Positions 24,101 through 34,784 of a DNA stretch of 64,000 nucleotides are shown piece after piece. A model generated the notes under the pieces. That model saw only the letters and a list, made by a program, of their open reading frames with translations, did not search any database and had not been told where the DNA came from. The position numbers were made by a program, and so were the translations under genes. Position 1 is the first letter of the stretch, and every line of letters starts with the position of its first letter. This DNA comes from Dimorphilus gyrociliatus (Eukaryota > Annelida > Polychaeta > Dinophilidae): assembly GCA_904063045.1 (NCBI GenBank), contig CAJFCJ010000014.1, positions 2,105,643-2,169,642 of the forward strand. Direction: 5' to 3'.

Positions 24101-27100
24101 AGGTTACAACATCTTGTAGCCTATTTCTCACTATATTTCAACAAGCAAGATGTTTGTACTCGTTTAACCAAGAGACTTATAATATTAATAGTTTTAAATA
24201 TATTTATATAGTATATATAGGTATATTATAGCATATATTAACACCTATACAAATTTTTGAAAGTCAATACAACTACTTAAGCTTAAAAAATGGTAAGAAA
24301 AGATAGAATATCTAAAGAGCTTCTTAGAATTCTTCGGTGAGCCTCATACACTTACTTGTATTCTTTATTTATTAAACAGTTAACGCAATATTCATAGTTT
24401 TCTATAATCTTTACATTCAATTTAATAGGACTAATAAACTAAAAACTCGTATCAGATCAGTTTATTACTTGCTAAAGTGGCACAAAGAACTACAATAATA
24501 TATTTATTTAGAATAAAAGCGTTAGAAAGCTATATTAATAATAAAAGACATTTAGATGTGTTATTAGATATTATATTCTTTATTATTAATGATCAAGGTT
24601 AAAGAATTCATTAAATTTTCTAAAACTGATGACTAGTTAGTTCTTCGGTCCTTAATTTTGGCAATTATCTTCTTCATATATCAAGATCTCCAGTATAAAT
24701 CTGATTCAAACACACTATTTTGTCTGAAAAATAACATAAATAAAGATAATTGCTTAATTAGTCTCTCTCTCTCTCTGTCCCTCTCTCTCTCTCTTATATA
24801 TATATATATATACTAGTATATATATTTAATTTAAAGAAATCGAACCTATCAGTTGGTTTCATGATAACATCCATAATCTAAATTATAAGGAAAATACAAA
24901 TTAATAATAATTAATTAACATGATCGAAAAGCTTTTAACCTCTGCATCATCTCTCTTAGATAAGATGTCAATTATTACTGACGTAACATCATTCATCTCG
25001 AGTGCCTTGATAGCAAAAAAAAAATAAATTAGCTTATATTATCTAAATAATGAAAATGAAGAGAATTTTTACGGGTAAAACGTTATTATGATAAAGATTA
25101 TCTCCGTCACATTTAAATGGAAATTTTCGTGGTAGTTTGTGGCTTTGCATATGATAAAATTCACTGGCATACTACGAAAATAAACATGAAATAAATTAAT
25201 ACATTTATTAATAGTTATATAGAAATCATTTACGTATAGGAATCCTGTTTCTATGATTTCGCCTGATAACCCAAGTCTATCTTGAACGCCCGTTTTTATA
25301 TGTCCAGGTCCAACATGCTTTTAAGACAAATATATAATTTTGTTACTCATCGAAAAGACTAACTGTTGAATTTCACATACGCAAATTCTAATTGGAATAT
25401 TATTTGCTCTAAATTCCATACGGAGAGCATCTCCTAAAGCTCTTAGAATAAACTTGGAAACTGAATAGAAGTGATAATCTTGAAACACTGAAGTATAGTA
25501 GCTCGCGGTTCTGCCAAAAAAAGAAAAAGAAATAGAAATAATAGGAAAGAGTCCCTTTTATTATAAATTTTCTTTGATTTATTACCCTCCTATATTTATT
25601 ATGTTTCCTTTGATATTATTCTTTTTCATAGATTTAATAGCAAGCTTCATCAATATTACTGGACCCAGAACATTAACCTATTATTTTAGACACAAAAGGA
25701 ATTATTAGATCACGTACATGTTCACTCTCAATCTTTTGTCTTGATTTCAAATTCTAAATATGAAATCTTTATTCTTTTTGATATTGTATAGGTATTTACA
25801 TTAATAGTACTCTCCCAAGCTTCTATAGAGTCCTCTAACAAATTTGAGTTAGACGATGAACTTCCCATATTTATAAGAGCGGAAACAGGACCAAGAGTTT
25901 TCTCAATTTCTTCAAAACTCTTTGTTATACTATCTTCATCCTCCAAATCCATAAAGAATCCTACAAAACGACCTGTGCTATGTTTCAAAGTTTCCTCCAT
26001 TTTCTGATTTAACAAGGAAAAAGAAAATATAAGAGAACTCTATTTTAAAATTTAATATTAGTTAAACTATGATTAATTAATCTTAAAAACTAATTATCAT
26101 TTAATTTTATTAATATGAATCTACAAAATGACTCTGGTAGGATTTAACATTCAATTAATTAAAGAAGTGTCTAGGAAAACCTTATTAATAAGCAGCTTAA
26201 AAAATAACTTAACAAAAATGACTTACCTTCATTTTCTCAACATTTCTGGCTACTCCGGCAACAATTAAACCACATTCGACGAGTTGTTTAGCCAAATAAT
26301 GTCCCATGCCTTCTGTTGGTCCAGTTAGAACAGCAACTCTCCCGATCCACCTTTCCATAATTACTTGAATATTTTAATTCTAGAATTATTAGAAATATGA
26401 GAAGTAAAAGATTCTTAATTAGATATCTGAATGAATGTCAGAAAACGAATGAAATAGAATTTTCCATTAATTTTATTATAAAGGATAGAGTCTAATAAAG
26501 GTACCATCATATTTAACAGATTGTGACTTTTGTTCAAAAAATGAACAGATGGCGAATTTATTATTAAAACTTCAGCATCATTATTTAAATGTAAAAGGAA
26601 GAATAATATTTTAGTTACATTTTTGAAAAAAAAAATACTTGACCGTTTATATTCTTTATATAGTTATATTATACTATAAAATGACTATACAATATACCGT
26701 ATACAGCGTACAATGTATTAAAGAGAAAAAAAACCACTTTTCCACTTGGAAAGAGGACTCTTGGTTAAGTCGGTCTTTTAAAAAGTATTTTTTTTTTGAA
26801 GGGATTACATTAGAGTAGTTGTCTGAGCATATAGTAGAGTACATGCTTGCAACCTTACATATATACATACATATTATGTTGATTATGTTAACATACTGTA
26901 TAATGTATATTTTCTTAAGTAAAAAACAGAAATAATAAAACATATAAGTAAAAAAAAACCCTTCTCTACCTATTTTTTATGTTTATTTATCGTTTTATTC
27001 GCAATCGAATTAAGATAAGATCCCTATGGCAACAGAGATGCTTACTTGAAAAGATGAAAGAATTTTTACACTTTATTTATAATTATAATTTTCTTCATTG

Positions 27101-27594
27101 CTCATTTTTGCTAAATTTTATCAATACTTGAAAGAGAATATAGGACTATACAACATATCTTGTTCAAGAAGTTTAGTTCAGCTCAGTTACTTAATGATAA
27201 GTAGCTCCTTTACAAAAAAATAAAGGTAGAAAACTAATTATCAATATGAAACTGATTGCTACTTTGGTCATGTAACCTAAAGAAGATATTGAAACAAAGA
27301 GGAAGAGGAATGTAACAAGACAAAGATACAGACGATGCTATGGAGTATTCATAATTAGTTAAGTACAGTATAACAGAATATTAATTCTAAAATAGAGGTG
27401 ACAATTCCCATTCACATATCTTTTGATCTTACAAGAATTAGTAAATTAAATAGTTTCTTAATTACGCGTATCTTTCAAATACAATTATAGAAATCAGTTA
27501 TTTATTTGAAAATGGAAGAAAATAGCATCTTATTTTTAGTAACATTTTTGTAAATGGTTCAGTATGAATATTATAAATTATTAAATATTAGTTG

Positions 27595-27625
<31 letters not shown>

Positions 27626-29183
27626 ATTTCTTTTTTAACCGATAACTGCCTCTCTTATTTAGCTATTTGTAGACAATGTAAATCGCACTTGATAAATATA
27701 TTATCACATATAGTAAACGAATGCTTTTACATATAATTCAATTTTCTGCTACTATTATTATATCTGTTTATAATCTGTAGAGTAGTACTTAGTATATACT
27801 GTATATATACTACTATATATACTATATACGTATAGATATATTTACTACCTTTAGATTGAGATTATACATAATTCATTGCGTTCTGTCCCTATTTAGTCAG
27901 CTAAATTTAGATGATTTATATCAGGAATATATAAACGAATGAGAAATATACACTATTATACATTTATTGACAAGGGTGTAAAGTTAATGTAAAGCTATTC
28001 TGTACTATTCTAAAATCGATGTAAAATCGTCTCTTTTCATTAAATAGTAATTATCTATTGTATTTAAGAATAGAATATGTCTATGTAATAAAATTAGAAT
28101 AATAATTAAATTAACGAACAAATTTTTACGTTTTTTTATCAGCAGACGATTAATTTTTGCCATTTTATTTAATCTATTTTACATAATTGTGCCTGTTTAC
28201 AAATTTAATCTTTCAATTTTACAATCTACATAGGGGTATTTTATTTTTATAATCCTACTATGACAGGGCATTTGACAAGTGCATTATTAACTTTCAAGTT
28301 TACAAGATAGAAACTATAGCAGATACTTACTTAGTTTCTAGTGGTGTTCCTACAAAAGAAGAAGAACATGCCAAACATATAGGCCTATTCGCTCTATCAA
28401 TCATGAACTTAGCAAACACTCTTAGTTTACCTGGCTCTAATGACCCACTACCTTTAAGGATTGGAATAAATTGCGGTAATATTTGCTGTAACATATTCAC
28501 TGTATTAATTTCAAAGATTTATAATAATGATAATTTTCCTATTTTTAGGATCAATTGTTGCGGCAGTTGTTGGATTAAAAAATCCTAGATACTGCCTATT
28601 TGGCGATACAATAAATACGTCTTCAAGAATGGAGAGTACGGGATTATGTAAGGATTACGCTTTTTCCTATTTAAATAGTTTATTGCATATACAAATTAAC
28701 TTATTGTATCTTTCATTAAAATCGGCAGCAAATCGCATTCATACATCAGATAATTTCCGCAAAGCTGCAGAGGAAACAGATGCTAAATTCCTATTTGAGG
28801 AACGAGGAAGTATATCTGTTAAAGTATGTCGATCCAAGCCTATTACTATCAAATAATAACGTTTTACATAGCTTTTATATATATATATATATTTATCTTT
28901 CTTTATTTTTTATCCATTTCCTCACTTAGTCTAAATAAACAACAGCAAATAATATAAAAGATAAGGTGATTAAGTAAACTAGAATTTTATTTAGGAGATG
29001 GCAGCACTAATTTTTCAGATAGCTTTTTCTCTTTTTAATTAATTGCTTGCCGCTCCCTCTATCGAAAAAATAACAATATTTTAATATCAAAATGAACAAT
29101 AGTATAATTTACTAAATGTATATTAAAATTAATAGGGTAAAGGAATGATGACAACTCATTGGTTGAATGGTGTTAAGTCTTAG
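21118..29183 (+). CDS. Membrane guanylate cyclase
   Basis: Class III nucleotidyl cyclase making cGMP at the membrane. Exons are 21118-22250, 28267-28475, 28549-28647, 28729-28823 and 29136-29183 (527 residues as read). Topology: a TM near residue 50-75, a roughly 200-residue Cys/Asn-rich extracellular region, a second TM near 262-280, a signalling helix, then one catalytic domain. Metal Asp353 (FSDI) and Asp397, guanine-selecting Glu393 and Cys463, and transition-state Asn470 and Arg474 are all present, so an active guanylate rather than adenylate cyclase is expected. The C terminus [15 protein letters not shown] is typical. There is no kinase-homology domain. The two-TM layout recalls NIT-domain cyclases, but the ectodomain is short and not identifiable. 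A stopless 84-nt segment (21434-21517) has good splice signals; if spliced the protein is 499 residues. Intron 1 (6 kb) holds SDR-B on the other strand. Confidence 0.9.
24764..24812. repeat. CT-rich and TA microsatellite overlapping the SDR-B stop
   Basis: Interrupted (CT)n followed by (TA)n. On the minus strand the TA part encodes the last residues and the stop codon of SDR-B. Confidence 0.9.
24794..26358 (-). CDS. DHRS11-like SDR paralog (SDR-B), nested in cyclase intron
   Basis: Second SDR of the DHRS11-like type, 296 residues. Exons 5' to 3': 26358-26227, 26003-25800, 25677-25586, 25510-25381, 25317-25234, 25171-25073, 25005-24940 and 24877-24794. Exons 1-7 have exactly the same lengths and phases as SDR-A, so the two are direct duplicates. 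TGPTEGMG (12-19), NMGS (89-92) and the YSVSK motif repeat SDR-A, including the Ala at the expected catalytic Ser. The exon 4 stretch [18 protein letters not shown] is identical in protein but differs at synonymous sites, which suggests selection rather than a dying copy. The SDR-A stop codon is replaced by TTC, so the frame runs 16 residues further (ending YTSIYIYI) and stops inside a TA microsatellite. The gene lies wholly in intron 1 of the guanylate cyclase, antisense. Confidence 0.85.
26546..26555 (+). promoter_or_regulatory. CTCF-like motif upstream of SDR-B
   Basis: CAGATGGCGA about 190 bp upstream of the SDR-B start, inside the cyclase intron. It is a weaker match to the CTCF-like core seen elsewhere in the window. 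Confidence 0.25.
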
Positions 29184-29808
29184 TAAGGATGACGGGACAA
29201 AGCCTAAAGAGAAAAGAAAGTTTTCCAAAGTAATATTTGTTTATGTGTGAAAACATTTTTACTTTACATCTTATTTTTCATTCTTAATATAAAAAAATGA
29301 CTCTAATCATATTATAAAAGTACTATATAATGACATAATATAACACACACACACACATATATATATATATACAGTATATAGATAAAGAAAGAATAATTGA
29401 TTCAATTATTTGAAACGTTTACTTTCGCTTTAAAATACAAATATAGTTTGTACATAAAATAAAGAAAGAAACTATTTCATTACGTAATCTCTCAAAGGTA
29501 TTAGATTCTTCTTTTTTTGAACGTTCAAAGCCAAAATCAGTAGGATAGAGATAGATAGAGATCGCTGTCATTTATATTTCTTTTATTGCATTCAATAATA
29601 AGAATACTCGCTAAATTAACATTCAGAAAAAAGCTAGGAATTCTAATTCTGATATCAGCCTATACCGCAATACGATCGATTAGAATAACAGCTCACCTTT
29701 GGCACACGGCCAACAGAATCGACTTTACCTGATCGTTCGTACACAAGAGTTAAGGCCTTTTTATCCCGAAAATACATAAGAACAAGTTAAAAAAATATAT
29801 TAAAAATA
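29184..29808. other. Intergenic: cyclase to LRR gene
   Basis: About 620 bp holding the cyclase 3' region, a CA/TA microsatellite with a TATACAGTATATA motif (about 29345-29382) and the presumed LRR promoter. No coding content seen. Confidence 0.6.
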
Positions 29809-31162
29809 ATGAAGAGGTCTATTTTAATAAATTTTTTACTTGGATTAATTTTACTACACTACTGTTTATCTGATGAATTTAATAAAAGAAATATCAGTCC
29901 CCAGAAAACAAGAGTATTTGATGCCAGTGCAGGATATGAAGAAATACCAGTTTTTACAAAAGATTATGAGAATGTTACAATAAAAAATTTTCATGGATCA
30001 ACTCTAAAAAAATTTCCCGATTGCTACAAAAGCGTTACGTTACTGCGTATTTCTAATTCAGAATTTGAGAAGATTGCTAACGAAGCTTTTATTAATTTAA
30101 AAAAATTAGAGGTATGAATTTATTAAGGTAATAATTATATAATTAATAGTACGTTATGTTTTTAGGTGCTCTATATATCTATGAATAAAAAATTTGCCGA
30201 TATCAAGAAAGGGACTTTTAAAGGATTGAATAATTTGAAAAAGTTATGTTTATGCAATAATGATCTGGACGAAATTGAAGATGATTCGTTTAAACCTATC
30301 AAAAATTTAGAGAATTTATGTATTAGTAACAATTTAAAATTACCAGTTAAAGATCTTAAGAAGAATTTAAAATTTCTTACTAACATTAAAGAATTAAAAT
30401 TGAATAAATTAAGATTAGCTAGAGATGATCTAATAAACCTAAAACCAGTTTCAAGTACCTTGGAAAGATTAGAATTATCATTAAATCATATTCACGATAT
30501 TGATGAGGAAACTTTTTCATTGTTTCCTAAATTAAATTATCTCAAGATGAAAAATTCAAGAATAAGTACAATTGAAGAGGACGGTTTTAAAAATCTTCCT
30601 AATTTAAATCATTTGGATTTATCTTCAAATTTAATTGTTGAAATAAAAAGTGACGCCTTAAACGGATTAAAACGTTTAACCTCATTGAATTTATCTAACA
30701 ATTCAATACATGCGTTAAATGCAGATACGTTCAATTGGAATCAATTGACAGAGTTAAATCTTGAAGGTAATTTATGGAATTGCTCATCGTGTAAATTAAA
30801 ATGGATGGCGTCTTTTGAAAAACCATTCTTTAAGAATCTTGCGTAAGTTTATATTTATAATCAGATATTAAATGAATGAATAACCTAAATTAATTGATTT
30901 AATTGTTTCATTTAGATGTTCTTCAACGCACACGGGTGAAAATTTAGTGGATACCGTAAAGAACAATTACTGTAATAACACTAGCAGCAATAGCAGTAGC
31001 GGCTTTCCTGCAGCAGCTATTGTAGTAATAGCTCTCTTGGCAATTGTACTAGTTACCGCATTGGTAATTTTCATTTGTGTGAGACGAAGAAAAGTTAGAC
31101 TATTAGGAAAATCAGCGGAATATAGTCAAGTTTATAATAAGACAACAGTAACATTGACCTAA
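29809..31162 (+). CDS. Leucine-rich-repeat type I membrane protein
   Basis: Predicted cell-surface LRR protein, 408 residues. Exons are 29809-30111, 30166-30842 and 30916-31162. It has a signal peptide (about 1-21, MKRSILINFLLGLILLHYC), then about eight LRRs spanning roughly residues 65-310 (for example LNHLDLSSNLIVEI and LTSLNLSNNSIHAL). A Cys-containing LRR C-terminal cap follows (NLWNCSSCKLKWM with Cys328 and Cys347), then an Asn/Ser-rich stalk, a TM helix at about 358-383, a basic stop-transfer RRRK and a 25-residue cytosolic tail with two Tyr. The class resembles small LRR adhesion or receptor proteins. No orthology can be assigned because LRRs are poorly diagnostic, and the ligand is unknown. 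There is no TIR or kinase domain. Confidence 0.88.
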
Positions 31163-33168
31163 CCTTTCTACATATCTTGAAATTCTCCTATTTCTCTTTC
31201 TCTTATCTTTATTATAACAATTATTACGAGTGGCTTTAAATATCAAACAACAACAACAACAACAAGGAAACTAAACGATGATATTAATATTAGTAAAAAA
31301 CATATCATACGATTCATTCTTATTAACTTATGTCCTTCTACTTTATAAAATTTTTAACAGAGAAAAACTAAAAACTGATAAAACAGGTAAACAATTTTTA
31401 TAAATTCAATATTTACGAAGATAACTTCCTAATTTATTATGAAAAGGGTAATTGAAATATAATTAATTATAACGTATTTCAACTTTATCAATTGATTAAC
31501 AATCTATTATTTTCTTACTTTTTACTTTATTGTGATAAAATGTTAGAGAAATTTGTTTGCATATTAAATATAACAATAGTTATATATAAATATAATATTA
31601 TTTGATGTTTAGAATAGTACCAGTTTTGTACTGGGATTGTTTCTTTTTCTCTTGGTAATTTATTATGTAACCATATTCTATTCATTGACGAAATTAACTA
31701 CTGCCTTGAATAGCGATTGCGAATATTCATATAATTTTTTAGCTTATGAATATTCCGCAAGTGCCAAACTAGGAAGTAATAAAAAAAACATTAAACTGTT
31801 CATCATCTTCTTTCCTTCCTTCCTTCCTTCCTTCTTTCTTTCTTTCTTTATTTCTTCGTCTTCTTTTTAGGAAGAAAGAAACTATTTTTTCTCTATTTAA
31901 CAATTACAATTATAATTCAATGACGATAGATGACACTGTACAGCAAAAAAACTGTAAAATAGCATTGAAATATTGGTTTTTAATCCATTCTTTTGTAATA
32001 TTTCGAATACGAATTATATACTGTATAAATAATATATATTATAAAATGTTATTTTCTGTACTAATCTACAAAGAGGAGAAGAAAGATGACAGACAAGTAA
32101 GATGGATAGAGATGAATAAGGACAGATGGGTTATTCAGAGAGATAAATGAATAAAATGACATACTTTACAAATATATTGTACATATATATGTGTGTATAG
32201 CCATTTGGTGTTTTGAATCAAAATGGGATGAATTAGAATGGAATAAATATAAATATAAAGTATATATATATTATATTCATCTATTTGATTGATACATAGG
32301 ACTAATAGGAAAAAAAAGTCCTACACCATTTATAATACAGTACAGCAGATATCAAGTGATATGGATGAGGGTAAAAATTTACATTGGTACACACTTTAAT
32401 TTTATCTATTCTCTCTAATTAATTAGAATAATTCAAGTAGATCGTAAACAGAAGATGCTGAGATAACATACCTAAAAAAGAAAAGCTGTTGTAACATTTG
32501 CTCACTATTAATTATTATTCATAATTCTTCAAAAGACACTATCAAATATTAGTAAGAAATTTAAAAGAAAAACTTGAATAAAGTAACAATTTTTACTTAT
32601 CTATAATAATTAAATATCATTACGAAAGGTAATTTTTTTCAATACAACATCAACATGAACATTTAATTTCAATAAAACTGAAAAAATAGAAGCAAGGATA
32701 AACGACAATTGAAAGAGAAGGAAAGTAATTTCACAATATATAAACAATATATAATATTCAATTACTTAATATACAAACTTAACTTAAAATTATCTAATTG
32801 TTATCTTACTACTTACAATACTAGCAGGTTTTTGTTACAGAATGCTATTTAGTACAAGCAGCAATTATCAATAATAATATACAATCTACGAATGATTGTT
32901 TCAAGCCAGCATCAACAACGTTAATCATGAGTAATGAAACGTGATCAGTGAGTCACATGACCCTAATTCTAATACCAGCGTCAGTTTCCTGTTACTTTTT
33001 TATTCTCTCTCGAATTTGATTTATTATAGAAATTTGACTCTTTTTTAACTTTTATACTTAATTAATATGTAAATTTATTCAATAAGTATAGAAAGTGTTT
33101 TTGATGAGAATTTTTTGTTATTATAAAATGTTTAAAATATGCATATGTCCTTGATTAACCCATGCGCT

Positions 33169-33199
<31 letters not shown>

Positions 33200-33459
33200 A
33201 TTCTATTTATAGTAAGTGTATAATGTATGTAAGACCAAAGAGTTATTATTCGATGATTTTCAACCTTACTGTTTAATCTCTTGTTGTAGAGCACTGAAAA
33301 AACATTTTTTGTAGGTAAAAATAAAAGACTTTATTTATAGGTATATAGATAAAAACACGCTTCAATATATGCTTTTTATACTTTAACTTACAGCGCTGCT
33401 CGTTATAGGTTACTTTTGAAACTATGTTATTAAAGACATAATGCATCTGTTATATCAGA
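31163..33459. other. Intergenic: LRR gene to tRNA
   Basis: AT-rich, with CAA units near 31245, CTTC/CTTT runs near 31812-31850, TATACTGTATA near 32018 and a (CT)n run at 33169-33194. Open frames here are low-complexity. No gene found. Confidence 0.6.
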
Positions 33460-33531
33460 TCCGTGATAGTATAGTGGTGAGTATCCCTGACTGTCACTCA
33501 GGAGACCGGGGTTCGATTCCCCGTCACGGAG
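33460..33531 (+). tRNA. tRNA-Asp (GTC), copy 1
   Basis: A 72-nt cloverleaf. The acceptor TCCGTGA pairs with TCACGGA, with discriminator G. The anticodon arm CCTGA-CTGTCAC-TCAGG gives anticodon GTC (Asp), and the T arm is CGGGG-TTCGATT-CCCCG. A T5 run follows as pol III terminator. No intron. Confidence 0.97.
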
Positions 33532-33672
33532 ACTTTTTGTAGTTTTTTCTTTTATATATTTTATATGTACGTCTTTTATCCCTTTTAATGATGGATAGAG
33601 TTATAGCATATCTTTTTCTATATTATCGTAAAGATTTTTGTATATCCATATTTTATTTCCTTGTAAATAACT

Positions 33673-33684
33673 GCAGATGGCGCT
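33673..33684 (+). promoter_or_regulatory. CTCF-like motif between the tRNA genes
   Basis: GCAGATGGCGCT, located between the two identical tRNA-Asp genes. It has the full AGATGGCGC core. Insulator role is inferred only. Confidence 0.4.
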
Positions 33685-33913
33685 GTAAACTAGTAGTTCT
33701 TTCAACATATCTAAAATACGTAGAATGTAAGATTACTGCGTCGTAGTTATCAATAGCTAATTTAACGCATACTTTTATTGTTTATTTCCTTAGAAATAGT
33801 GAAAGATTGTTTGTCTAACACATATCTAATTTATTATAAAATTTAAATTCTAGAGTATTGAATTCTGATAAGCACATTGTATATATTCTAAAATAAGCAG
33901 ACGATATACAAGA

Positions 33914-33985
33914 TCCGTGATAGTATAGTGGTGAGTATCCCTGACTGTCACTCAGGAGACCGGGGTTCGATTCCCCGTCACGGAG
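33914..33985 (+). tRNA. tRNA-Asp (GTC), copy 2
   Basis: Identical over all 72 nt to the copy at 33460, with a T7 terminator just downstream. Flanking sequence differs except for a few bases, which fits gene conversion or strong selection on a local duplicate. Confidence 0.97.
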
Positions 33986-34363
33986 ATATTTTTTTGCTCT
34001 ATTTTTTTTTAATTTGATACAGAACTATGCTAAAACCTTGTAAAGAGAATAGAGAATGAGATCTGGAGGGAAAGAAAGAGAAAATAGAGATAGATAGTCA
34101 GAAAAGGGAAGAGCTAGGGGAAAATAATAGTATAATAAGTAATAAATTATTTAGTTAAGTATAGAAGGAAAAAAAATGTTCTAAATTAAGATTATTCATT
34201 GTGATTCTGGTTTGAAGCAGATGTTTTTAATTTAATACTTTTTTCTCTTTTTATTGTTTTGAATGCTTTTTTTCAGTACTTTTTATTGAATAATATAACC
34301 TGTCTGTAGGGCATAAAGTTATTGAATATACAATATACAGTATACTATATATACTGTACATAC

Positions 34364-34367
<4 letters not shown>

Positions 34368-34429
<62 letters not shown>
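34368..34429. repeat. (TA)n microsatellite
   Basis: About 31 uninterrupted TA units, the longest such run in the window, flanked on the left by overlapping TATACAGTATA and TATACTGTA motifs. It lies upstream of the SLC22 gene. Confidence 0.95.
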
Positions 34430-34430
<1 letters not shown>

Positions 34431-34784
34431 CTGCAAATATATAGGTCCTCTATCTAATTGGTCACAAAAAAATGATGGATAGTTAGATTTCTATTAATAT
34501 GCTGTTTTGTTATAATTTACCAATACAGTATATTGCTGATTAATGACAATATATAGGATAATATTGGAGTTATGAGGAGGGAAACACATTTAAATAACAA
34601 TACCTAAGTACGTAATCAGTACATTGTAACACATGTTCAAGATTTATGATAATAATAGCATATTGTCATTTGGAATGGAAATGTTTAATTGGTGCTTTTG
34701 AAACAATTTACATAAATAATATATGGTATATTGAATAGCTAGCTTCTATTTTTATTAATTTTTAAGGGAAATAAGGAAAGAAAC

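Noticed and set aside
34251-34436. Minus-strand frame with IYIYIY repeats
   Set aside because: Translation of the (TA)n microsatellite.
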